Assembly: GCA_034423575.1 (NCBI GenBank)
Contig: DAOUIF010000021.1
Location: forward strand, 21,553 to 85,552
Length of the DNA stretch: 64,000 nucleotides
Origin: Bin87 sp034423575
Lineage (GTDB): Bacteria; Chloroflexota; Dehalococcoidia; Lucifugimonadales; UBA3495
Reading direction: 5' to 3'
Shown: piece after piece, positions 23,258 through 30,739 of the stretch
Layout of the letters: every line of letters starts with the position of its first letter
Position numbering within the stretch: the first letter of the stretch is position 1
Translations under genes and position numbers: made by a program
Notes under the pieces: generated by a model
Seen by the model: only the letters and a program-made list of their open reading frames with translations
What the model was told of the DNA's origin: nothing
Databases searched by the model: none

Positions 23258-24361
23258 ATGCGTATCACCGACGTAGAGGCGGACATCGTCCGCATTCCAT
23301 TGAGCACACGGTTCAGCGGCAGCGTGTACCAGATTGAATCGCGGTGCACCATCGTGGTTCGGGTCCACACCGATGAAGGGCTGTTGAGCGAGGTCTATTC
23401 GGGGGACGAGCGGACGGGCTACGAGTTGCTGAAAGACCTGGTGGTGGGCCCAATGGCCGATGCGGTAAAGGGCGAGGACCCCACGGCCATCGAGCGGTGC
23501 TGGCAGAAAATGTTTGCGCTGACGCCCCATATCGGCAACAAGGCCATCGCCATGCGGGCCATCGCCGCCATCGACGTGGCGCTGTGGGACATCACAGGGA
23601 AGTCGCTGGGCGTCCCGGTCCGGACGTTGCTGGGCGGTTACGCCGAGCGATCGCCGGTGGTGCGGTTCGCGTATTACGTCCAGGGAAGGGACACGGCGTT
23701 CATGGTTGAGGACCTGGTGCACCAGCGGGAGCGCGGCATCGGCGGCGTGAAGCTGAAGGTTGGCGGCGTCGCGGTTGCCGACGACCTGCTGCGGGTGCGA
23801 GCGATACGGGACACGCTGGGTGATGACTTCATCATCGTGTGCGATGCCAACCAGGCTTGGACCCTGGAGGAGGCCCTGGAATTCGCTGCTCCGGCCAGGG
23901 AGATGGGGTTGGCCTGGCTGGAAGAGCCCTGCCGGTGGCAGAACGCCGACAACGACATGCGCCAAGTGCGTCTGCGCACCGGGATTCCGGTCGCCGCAGG
24001 CCAGGGCGAGAGCAGTTCGTGGGGAGGCCAGCGGCTGATGGACACCGAGGCCGTGGACATCCTGAACATCGACGCTGCGATTTGTGGCGGCATCTCGGAG
24101 TGGAAGCGCGTGGCCGGCGCGGCACAGATGCGCGGCATCCAGATGGCGCACCACGAGGAGCCGCAGCTGTCCGTGCAACTGCTGCCGGCCCACGCCCACG
24201 GCCTGTTCGTCGAGGTATTCGAGGAGGAGCGCGACCCCGTGTACTACCAACTGAACAGCGTGCTGCCGGAATGGGACAACGGCGAGATCATCGCACCCGC
24301 CGAGCCGGGCATGGGCCTGCACCTGGATGCGGCGGTGTTGGAGGAGTACAAGGTTTATTAG
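23258..24361 (+). CDS. Enolase-superfamily enzyme (mandelate racemase/muconate lactonizing type)
   Basis: A 367-residue enzyme with the N-terminal capping domain and a TIM barrel. The K-x-K motif is VKLKVGG (Lys165, Lys167). Metal ligands are Asp196 in CDANQAW, the Glu pair 222/223 in WLEEPC, and Glu251 in AAGQGESSSW. A His at 298/299 in MAHHEEP could be the second base, so this looks like the mandelate-racemase subgroup acting on acid-sugar or hydroxy acids. GGAGG lies 10 nt before ATG, and a TATAAT at 23215-23220 is a plausible -10. Expansions of this superfamily are known in SAR202 Chloroflexota. The substrate is unknown. Confidence 0.88.
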   Translation: MRITDVEADIVRIPLSTRFSGSVYQIESRCTIVVRVHTDEGLLSEVYSGDERTGYELLKDLVVGPMADAVKGEDPTAIERCWQKMFALTPHIGNKAIAMRAIAAIDVALWDITGKSLGVPVRTLLGGYAERSPVVRFAYYVQGRDTAFMVEDLVHQRERGIGGVKLKVGGVAVADDLLRVRAIRDTLGDDFIIVCDANQAWTLEEALEFAAPAREMGLAWLEEPCRWQNADNDMRQVRLRTGIPVAAGQGESSSWGGQRLMDTEAVDILNIDAAICGGISEWKRVAGAAQMRGIQMAHHEEPQLSVQLLPAHAHGLFVEVFEEERDPVYYQLNSVLPEWDNGEIIAPAEPGMGLHLDAAVLEEYKVY

Positions 24362-24407
24362 GGCTCTGCTCTCTTGCGACCGCGTCAGTTAATCAGAGGA
24401 TTTGGTG

Positions 24408-25385
24408 ATGGTGAATTTGGGAACAATCAATCGGGTCGACTTACGGGAAGTCTGGCCGCATGAGGCGCAAGATTTCACCCCTTGGTTGGCTGCGAACTTG
24501 GGCAAATTGGGTGAGGCTTTAGGGCTGAACTTGGTGCTTGAATCCGTGGAGGCTGCCGTCGGGTCGTTCTCTCTCGACGTGCTCGCCCACGACGTAGGCG
24601 GCGACCGCCCTGTCATCATTGAAAATCAGTTAGGAACGACCGACCACAACCACTTGGGGCAGTTGCTGACATATGCAGCGGGCTATGACGCCGGAGTTGT
24701 GGTGTGGTTGACTGCTGATTTCCGTGACGAGCACCGCGCGGCTTTGGATTGGCTGAATCTGCGTACCGGTGAAGATACCCAATTCTTCGGTGTAGTGGTG
24801 GAGGCGTGGGAAATAGATGATTCGCGGCCTGCTCCTTACTTCAAAGTGTTGGCCATGCCCAACGGTTGGCAGAAGCAGGCCACGGCTGCAGTGAAAGCGG
24901 GGAAATCCGCAAACACGCCAGAGATAGGGGAACGTCAACGACAGTTTTTCCAACCATTGATCGATACCTGCCGCGAGGATCATGATCTTACGAACGCGAA
25001 AAATGCCCAGCCGAAAAACTGGCAAGGATTCAAAACCGGGGTCAAGGGTTTTGGATTGATTGCGAGGATTGGGCAAGGTTCTGCCAGAGTAGAGCTATAC
25101 ATCGACTGCGGCGACGCGGGAGTCAACAAAGACCGATTTGACCACCTGGAGTCCATCAGGGATAACATTGAGGGCCAGATCGGGACTGACTTGGCTTGGC
25201 AGCGATTAGACCACGCTAGGGCATCCCACATCTCGCTTGTGCGCGAAGGGGCAACTATTGATGACGCTCCTGCCAAACAAGATGAGACCAGAAAATGGCT
25301 GGAGAACCACCTGCTGAAATTCAAGGAAGTCTTCGCGCCGCACATCGAAGAGATGGTCGAACCGGGAGTACGGAACGCGTGCTGA
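24408..25385 (+). CDS. DUF4268 protein with PD-(D/E)XK-like nuclease core
   Basis: A 325-residue protein. The N-terminal 130 residues look like a PD-(D/E)XK nuclease variant: Asp57 in SLDVLAHD, then Glu72-x-Gln74 in VIIENQLG, followed by DHNHLGQLLTYAAG, as in DUF91-type restriction endonuclease-like folds. The C-terminal half matches DUF4268 (QFFQPLIDTC, then a DHLE segment, WLENHLLKFKEVFAPHIEE). ATG 24408 is used because AGAGGA at 24395-24400 stands 7 nt upstream. It is less GC-rich than flanking genes, which fits an acquired accessory gene. A defence or DNA-processing role is inference. Confidence 0.78.
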   Translation: MVNLGTINRVDLREVWPHEAQDFTPWLAANLGKLGEALGLNLVLESVEAAVGSFSLDVLAHDVGGDRPVIIENQLGTTDHNHLGQLLTYAAGYDAGVVVWLTADFRDEHRAALDWLNLRTGEDTQFFGVVVEAWEIDDSRPAPYFKVLAMPNGWQKQATAAVKAGKSANTPEIGERQRQFFQPLIDTCREDHDLTNAKNAQPKNWQGFKTGVKGFGLIARIGQGSARVELYIDCGDAGVNKDRFDHLESIRDNIEGQIGTDLAWQRLDHARASHISLVREGATIDDAPAKQDETRKWLENHLLKFKEVFAPHIEEMVEPGVRNAC

Positions 25386-25567
25386 GCGATGCTCAGTGCT
25401 AAGTTCTCCTCAATGCTGTTTTGAGGGAGTGCTGTCGACCCGGTGGACTACTTGTCACCTTTGGCGGTCTGGGCTCACCGATCCCATAAGACGGCACGAA
25501 TGGGCAACTGCGCTGGGGATGGTCGCTGATATTAGCGGTTCCGATGCTGAGGAGATCGTATACCACC

Positions 25568-25966
25568 ATGCGTAAAGATCTGACATTACAGCAAATGCTG
25601 GACGGCCTAGTAGAGTTCGCTGAGTATTTCGATCAGCCCGGCGCTGATTTCGGGGAATGGGAGTCCCCTCAACGGCAAACACCGTTCCCGATATTGTCGC
25701 AAAAAGCAACTGACTTCCTGCAAGCTTGTTACGAGTTGGGTTGGCTAGAGGCGTTTGATTGGTCGAGATGGGCGCACACAGGAGAGGCAATAGAACTCTG
25801 GGACGATCCCCAAGCGCTCGAATATGCCACCGTTCATCAGATCAGCAGGATCCTTACGGTGATATTGCGTCAAGAACATATGAGCAATGTAGCTTTGATG
25901 TCGGCTTTCGAATCCGGTTATCTGCAGCGCGTGCTGCGCCGCATCGCCGCCTTGGCTGCAGAGTGA
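25568..25966 (+). CDS. DUF6508-like hypothetical protein
   Basis: A 132-residue, mainly helical protein: LTLQQMLDGLVEFAEYFDQPGADFGEW near the start, and ISRILTVILRQEHMSNVALMSAFESGYLQRVLRRIAAL at the end. The last segment resembles DUF6508, where a small helical domain ends in an ExFESGxLxxxLRR motif. The function is unknown. The start is uncertain: ATG 25568 has GAGGAG 13 nt upstream, longer than ideal. It follows the DUF4268 gene after 182 bp without features, and like it has lower GC than the surroundings. Confidence 0.6.
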   Translation: MRKDLTLQQMLDGLVEFAEYFDQPGADFGEWESPQRQTPFPILSQKATDFLQACYELGWLEAFDWSRWAHTGEAIELWDDPQALEYATVHQISRILTVILRQEHMSNVALMSAFESGYLQRVLRRIAALAAE

Positions 25967-26173
25967 CAGACAGCGATCAACCAAGAAAGAGTACGAAACG
26001 ACGATGCAACAGCCGTCGTCTGCGAGTCGGGTTGAACGGACAGCCAACTCGTCGCGCCGCCGATGATGTAGCGGGCGCGGGAGTTCGTAGAGACTCTTGG
26101 GCGATCGGCGCCAGACAAGGCGGCTATTGAATGGCGAGTGGACATCGTGGCTGGGGAAATAGTAGAGGCCAGG

Positions 26174-27229
26174 CTAGAGCAGCAGCATGGCGTCGCCGAA
26201 CGAATAGAACCGGTACTCGCGGCGGACCGCTGCCTCGTACGCGGCCAGGATGCGCTCCCGGCCGGCGAAGGCCGACACCAGCATCAGCAGCGTGGACCGG
26301 GGCAGGTGGAAGTTGGTGACCATGGCGTCCACCAACCGGAACTGGTGGCCTGGCAGTATGAACAGGTCGGCATCGCCCGCTGACGCTTGAATCTCTGGTG
26401 CTCTGTTCGCATGGGCGTCTCGCGCGACGTGCTCCAGGGTGCGGACGGTGGTGGTCCCCACGGCGATGATGCGGTTACCGCGCCGCCGCGTCGCATTGAT
26501 TGCCGCCGCTGTATCCTCGGGCAACTCGAACCACTCGGTGTGGATTTTGTGCTCGGCGATGTTTTCACCGTGGACCGGGCGGAACGTGTCGAGGCCGACG
26601 TGGAGAGTCACCCACGCCGTGGTTACTCCTTGCGCACGGATGAGGTCGAGCAAAGTCTCGGTGAAATGCAGTCCCGCCGTGGGGGCGGCCACGCTGCCGG
26701 GGGTGTCGGCGTAGACGGTCTGATACCGGTCGGGATCCTCGGGCGTCTCCTTAATATATGGAGGCAGTGGAAGTTGGCCCAGGCCGTCCAGAGCAGAGTC
26801 GTCGCTGACGCGCACCAGGCGCAGACCGTTCTCCCGGGCGGCCAGTATCTCCACCTCGGCGCTGCCTGACCCGTCATGCGCTTCGACGGCGACGCGCGTG
26901 CCCACCCGAAGCCGTCGTCCGGGCCGACCCAAAGCCTGCCAGATCCCCGGTTCCTGACGGCGAACCAGCAGCACCTCAACCCGCGCGCCGGACCTGGTCT
27001 CGGTGCCGTAGAGCCGAGCGGGTATTACTCGGCTCCGGTTGAAGACCATGAGGTCGCCGGGACGCAGGTAATCGATCAGGTCCCGAAAACGTCGATGTTC
27101 GAGCTGGTCATCGGGCCGATTGCGGTCCAGGACCAGCAAACGAGAGGCGTCCCTGGGCTCCGCCGGAGTCTGCGCGATGCGCTCTTCGGGCAGGACGTAA
27201 TCGAAATTGCCGGTTCGCCCCGGATCCAT
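26174..27229 (-). CDS. queA: S-adenosylmethionine:tRNA ribosyltransferase-isomerase QueA
   Basis: Transfers and isomerises the ribosyl moiety of SAM to preQ1-tRNA, giving epoxyqueuosine in anticodons of Tyr/His/Asp/Asn tRNAs. About 351 residues. Signatures are FDYVLPEERIAQTPAEPRD, the barrel motif MVFNRSRVIPARL, PTAGLHFTETLLD, HKIHTEWFE, and TTTVRTLEHVAR. ATG 27229 follows the folD stop by 2 nt, and a TTG at 27235 would overlap it. It is the last gene of a run with a Uma2 gene and folD. No other queuosine genes are in the window. Confidence 0.95.
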   Translation of the reverse strand: MDPGRTGNFDYVLPEERIAQTPAEPRDASRLLVLDRNRPDDQLEHRRFRDLIDYLRPGDLMVFNRSRVIPARLYGTETRSGARVEVLLVRRQEPGIWQALGRPGRRLRVGTRVAVEAHDGSGSAEVEILAARENGLRLVRVSDDSALDGLGQLPLPPYIKETPEDPDRYQTVYADTPGSVAAPTAGLHFTETLLDLIRAQGVTTAWVTLHVGLDTFRPVHGENIAEHKIHTEWFELPEDTAAAINATRRRGNRIIAVGTTTVRTLEHVARDAHANRAPEIQASAGDADLFILPGHQFRLVDAMVTNFHLPRSTLLMLVSAFAGRERILAAYEAAVRREYRFYSFGDAMLLL

Positions 27230-27231
27230 AA

Positions 27232-28116
27232 TCAATCCCGACTGCGGCGGGCGGCCTCCAACGTGTTGCTCAGAAGCACTGCGATCGTCATCGGTCCGAT
27301 GCCGCCGGGGACAGGAGTGATGGCCTCAGCTTTGGCGGCGACGGCGTCGTAGTCGACGTCGCCCACCAGGCGGTAGCCGCGACGGCGGGTTGCGTCGTCC
27401 ACCCGGTTGATGCCCACGTCGATAACGACGGCGCCCTCGCGTACCATGTCGGCGCCGATGGCTCCGGGCATTCCCATGGCGGCGACCAGGATATCGGCCT
27501 GACGAGTGATGTCGGGCAGGTTCCTAGTGCGAGTGTGGCAGACGGTGACGGTAGCATTGCCGCCGGGGGCGCGTTGCATGAGCAGGGCCGCCAGGGGTTT
27601 GCCGACGATATTGCTGCGGCCGACGATTACCACGTGCTGGCCGGCGGGGTCATAACCGGAGCGCAGCAGGACCTGCTGGACGCCGGACGGAGTACAGGGC
27701 AGGAAGGCAGGCTCTCCCTGGAGCATGCGACCCTGGCTTGTGGGATGGAGGCCATCCACATCCTTGCTGGGGTCAACGCGCTCGATGGCAGCGTGTTCGT
27801 CCAGGCCGTCCGGCAGCGGCAATTGGACCAGGATGCCGTGGAACCTGGCGTCCTGGTTCAACTGGTCGATCAGGCTCAGGAGGTTGGCTTGGGACACGTC
27901 CGCAGGCATGTAGAATATCTCGGAGAAAATACCGGCTTCCTCACACGCCCGGCCTTTGTTTCGTACATACACTCCTGAAGCCGGGTCATTGCCCACCAGG
28001 ACGGCGGCGAGGCCGGGGGTGGGCCCGCCAGACGCGATCAATTCGGCTACCCCGGCCTCGACCTCCGTGCGCAAGTCGGCGGCGATTTCGTTGCCTTTGA
28101 GGACGCGAGCGGGCAT
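27232..28116 (-). CDS. folD: Bifunctional methylenetetrahydrofolate dehydrogenase/cyclohydrolase FolD
   Basis: Interconverts methylene-THF and formyl-THF with NADP. It has 294 residues. Conserved features are YVRNKGRACEEAGI with the catalytic Lys54, the HGILVQLPLP segment, KDVDGLHP, the nucleotide-binding GRSNIVGKPLA, and the C-terminal PVPGGIGPMTIAVL. The length is normal. It lies 14 bp downstream of the Uma2 gene and overlaps or abuts queA, forming a reverse-strand transcription unit. Confidence 0.96.
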   Translation of the reverse strand: MPARVLKGNEIAADLRTEVEAGVAELIASGGPTPGLAAVLVGNDPASGVYVRNKGRACEEAGIFSEIFYMPADVSQANLLSLIDQLNQDARFHGILVQLPLPDGLDEHAAIERVDPSKDVDGLHPTSQGRMLQGEPAFLPCTPSGVQQVLLRSGYDPAGQHVVIVGRSNIVGKPLAALLMQRAPGGNATVTVCHTRTRNLPDITRQADILVAAMGMPGAIGADMVREGAVVIDVGINRVDDATRRRGYRLVGDVDYDAVAAKAEAITPVPGGIGPMTIAVLLSNTLEAARRSRD

Positions 28117-28130
28117 TGAGGCCGGCAGTA

Positions 28131-28796
28131 TCAGGGCAGGTCGAAGATGTACTGCCGAACCGGGAAGGAGAAGCCGGGCAGCACGTCCTCGCCGTCCAGC
28201 GTTTCGGGGTCGTTAAGCAGTTGCGGATCTGGCTGGCCGGCGCGATAGATATAGACTTGCCGGTTGCGGGCGTCGATGAGCCAGCCGAGGCGGGCGCCGC
28301 CTTCCATCCACAGAACCATCTTGTCTTGCAACGGGCGCAGGGCGTCGGTTCGAGAGCGGATTTCGACCACGAAGTCGGGCGCGCCTTCGATGACGGTTTC
28401 TCGTTGCAAAGGGGTTTGGACGTCGTAGCGCTCCTGAGTCATCCAGGCGGCGTCGGGACCTCTTATTTCTCCGGACGGCAGATGAAATCGGCTTGACTGG
28501 GAAGATGCGACGCCTCCGTTAGCCAACTGCCAACCGACCACGAAGTAGTTCGTATATGACTCTTGGCGATTGCCGCGAAATCCGGTCATAGGCAGTATCA
28601 GCAGCTCCCCGGCGGCGTTGACTTCCATTTCGTAAAGGTCGTTCTGCTCGCAGAATTCGATGAACCGCGCTGGAAAATCAGCCGCCCGGTGGTCGATGCC
28701 CAGTGCGGACAGGTTTAGGCGGATGGTTCCGGCCGGATCGGCCGCGGGAACGCCCGCGGAGGGTGAGGCGACGGTTGGTTTCGGTGCGGTGGTCAT
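28131..28796 (-). CDS. Uma2-family (DUF820) endonuclease-fold protein
   Basis: A 221-residue PD-(D/E)XK-fold protein. ARFIEFCEQNDLYEMEVNAAGELLILPMTG, then GPDAAWMTQERY, then PDFVVEIRSRTDALRPLQDKMVLWMEGGARLGWLIDARN show the DUF820 pattern, with the catalytic set Asp (GPDAAW), Glu (VVEIRS) and Lys (QDKM). The family is very common in cyanobacteria and Chloroflexota. Many copies look like remnants of mobile genes. Its cellular role is unknown. It is co-directional with folD. Confidence 0.85.
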   Translation of the reverse strand: MTTAPKPTVASPSAGVPAADPAGTIRLNLSALGIDHRAADFPARFIEFCEQNDLYEMEVNAAGELLILPMTGFRGNRQESYTNYFVVGWQLANGGVASSQSSRFHLPSGEIRGPDAAWMTQERYDVQTPLQRETVIEGAPDFVVEIRSRTDALRPLQDKMVLWMEGGARLGWLIDARNRQVYIYRAGQPDPQLLNDPETLDGEDVLPGFSFPVRQYIFDLP

Positions 28797-28844
28797 GGCA
28801 GTGAACGCCCTGCGCAGTGGTGCAGTTCATCATACCACCGGAGT

Positions 28845-28873
28845 TTGCCAAGCGTGTGCGGTGGGCCTACAAT
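28845..28873 (+). promoter_or_regulatory. Promoter of the BtuF-like gene (leaderless)
   Basis: TTGCCA (28845-28850), 17-bp spacer, TACAAT (28868-28873). The predicted transcription start at about 28880 coincides with ATG 28881, so the mRNA would be leaderless. Confidence 0.6.
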
Positions 28874-28880
28874 GCCCGCC

Positions 28881-29816
28881 ATGCGCATCGTTTCTTTGTT
28901 GCCCAGCGCTACCGAGATCGTGTTTGCCCTGGGGTTGGGTGAGTCGCTCGCAGGTGTTTCGCACATGTGCGACTATCCGTCGGGCGCCCGTGGATTGCCC
29001 ATCGTGAGCCGGAGTGTGCGGAGCAAGTCCCACCTCTCCAGCGCGGAAATCGACGCGATCATCCAGCAGGCGCGGGCATCGGGAAACCCGGTGTACATCA
29101 TCGACGGGGACCTTTTGCGCCGGTTGCAACCCGACCTGATCCTGACCCAGGAACTGTGCGAAGTGTGCGCGGTTGGGGCCGGGTCGGTGTTTGAAACGGC
29201 TGCCAGGGCGCTGGACTATCAGCCCGAAATATTGAGCATCCGGCCGGCCAGCCTGGACGACATATACGCGAACATCCAGCGAATCGGCGACGCCGCTGGG
29301 GTGACGGCGAACGCGCAGAAGCTGGTTGGTGAGCTGCAGGACCGCGCCTCCTACGTGGCCCAACGCTCTGTAGACAGCGTCCGGCCCAGGGTGTTTTGTA
29401 TCGACTGGCTGGAGCCGCTGCGCAACACCGGCCAGTGGACGCCGGAACTGGTGGAACTGGCGGGAGGCGAGGAAGGGCTGGCCGAGAAATGGGGAAAGTC
29501 CCGTGAAGTTGGGTGGGATGAAGTATTCGAATACCAACCCGACTACGTCATGGTGATGCCCTGCGCCTTCAACATGGACCGGACGATCCTGGAAACGGCG
29601 CGGCTGTCGGATCGGGAGGAGTGGAAGTCGTTGAACGCCGTCAGGGAAGGCCGGGTGTATCTTTTCGACGGCCAGATTCCCAGCCGGCACGGGCCCCGGG
29701 TGATCGACGTGCTGGAGGGATTGGCCGAGGCGATGCGTCCGGATCGTTTTGAGGGGCTGGCTCGGCCAGGCATATTCAGGCCCGCTTCCCTGCACCAGAT
29801 GGCGTTCTCGGCTTAG
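28881..29816 (+). CDS. Cobalamin/iron-siderophore-binding protein, BtuF-like
   Basis: A 311-residue two-lobed helical-backbone binding protein. RIVSLLPSATEIVFALGLGESLAGVSHMCDYPSG is the family opening, then YIIDGDLLRRLQPDLILTQELCEVCAVG, and at the end VLEGLAEAMRPDRFEG. No signal peptide is present, so it would be cytoplasmic or use another export route. Cytoplasmic BtuF-like proteins of this type occur widely and may be corrinoid-handling enzymes or chaperones. Initiation at 28881 fits the promoter, with a downstream ATG at 28872 as the alternative. A corrinoid link to the reductive-dehalogenase-like gene at 44.6-45.9 kb is inference only. Confidence 0.85.
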   Translation: MRIVSLLPSATEIVFALGLGESLAGVSHMCDYPSGARGLPIVSRSVRSKSHLSSAEIDAIIQQARASGNPVYIIDGDLLRRLQPDLILTQELCEVCAVGAGSVFETAARALDYQPEILSIRPASLDDIYANIQRIGDAAGVTANAQKLVGELQDRASYVAQRSVDSVRPRVFCIDWLEPLRNTGQWTPELVELAGGEEGLAEKWGKSREVGWDEVFEYQPDYVMVMPCAFNMDRTILETARLSDREEWKSLNAVREGRVYLFDGQIPSRHGPRVIDVLEGLAEAMRPDRFEGLARPGIFRPASLHQMAFSA

Positions 29817-29858
29817 GCTGCTACGCCCAACCCACCTTGACGGCATAAGGAATCGCGT

Positions 29859-30164
29859 ATGGCCTTGTACATGATTTCACTGGAACACGCACCGGAGAGG
29901 TGCCCCGGGGTGGACCTGGGCGTGCGTGACCGGGTCCTGCGGATGTCGGCGGAGTTGACCCAGACGCTGGCCAACCGCGGCTGTGAGTACCGCGGCGGAT
30001 GGGTGGGCAAGTCGTCACACCAGACCTGGCTGGTGTTGGACGGGCCGGATGCCCACGCGGTGGACGACGCCGTGATCGACATGGGACTGGCTACCTGGAA
30101 CCGCACCGAGATATTCCCGATCATCACTATGGAAGAAGCCTTTGGCGGGCTGCCCACGGATTGA
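29859..30164 (+). CDS. Hypothetical 101-residue protein, possible ferredoxin-like alpha/beta fold
   Basis: A 101-residue soluble protein. The alternation MALYMISLEHAPERCPGVD, a long helix, TWLVLDGPDAHAVDDAVIDMGL and TEIFPIITMEEAF resembles small muconolactone-isomerase-like or DUF3303-like ferredoxin folds, but I cannot name a family with confidence. AAGGAA stands 7 nt before ATG. It lies between the BtuF-like gene and the Rieske gene, all on the forward strand. Confidence 0.6.
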   Translation: MALYMISLEHAPERCPGVDLGVRDRVLRMSAELTQTLANRGCEYRGGWVGKSSHQTWLVLDGPDAHAVDDAVIDMGLATWNRTEIFPIITMEEAFGGLPTD

Positions 30165-30236
30165 TCACCGCCCCTCAACCGCAAACCGTTGCCTGAACGT
30201 GATCGCCAATCAGGTAACGCGCACAGGAGAACGGCC

Positions 30237-30671
30237 ATGACAGAAAACATCTACCACCGCCGGCGGCGTATGTACACGGACCCCGCGGATATTGCCGGGA
30301 ACAAGATGGCCCCCGCGCGGAAGGTTGACCTGGGGGCGGTTGGAGATTTCAAGGACCTGCCGGCGCGAGTGCGGCTGGAAAACGGCGAAGAGCACTGGCT
30401 GGCCAAGGCCCGGGACGGGCAATACCGACTCCTCTCAATGGTGTGCCCGCACGCCTTTGGGCGGGTGGTGAAGTGGGACAAGAGTTTTCTTTGTCCCGAC
30501 CACGGATGGCGGTTCGAAGAGGGGCAGGGGGTGTGCGTGAACGGGCCCCGGGCGCAGCTGTTCTACCACAACGTGAAGGTGGAAAACGGCCGACTGATCG
30601 CCCAGATCCCGGCGGATGATGACTCTTCGGTGACGCACGCGCCGCCGCCGACGTGGGCTGTGCCCAAGTGA
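30237..30671 (+). CDS. Rieske [2Fe-2S] domain protein
   Basis: A 144-residue soluble protein with a complete Rieske cluster motif: Cys-x-His in MVCPHAF and Cys-x2-His in FLCPDHGW, 16-17 residues apart. There is no transmembrane segment and no catalytic dioxygenase domain, so it is a small ferredoxin-like electron carrier or a regulatory subunit of an oxygenase. Aromatic-ring dioxygenase use is possible given dioxygenase genes at 48.5-50.7 kb. ATG 30237 has an AGGAGA upstream. The 65 bp before the LRR gene hold nothing else. Confidence 0.87.
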   Translation: MTENIYHRRRRMYTDPADIAGNKMAPARKVDLGAVGDFKDLPARVRLENGEEHWLAKARDGQYRLLSMVCPHAFGRVVKWDKSFLCPDHGWRFEEGQGVCVNGPRAQLFYHNVKVENGRLIAQIPADDDSSVTHAPPPTWAVPK

Positions 30672-30739
30672 ACGGGGCGGTGCAATACATCGGCTGAAGA
30701 TAAACCAATGGCAACACATTACAGGTGGAATGACAGGAA

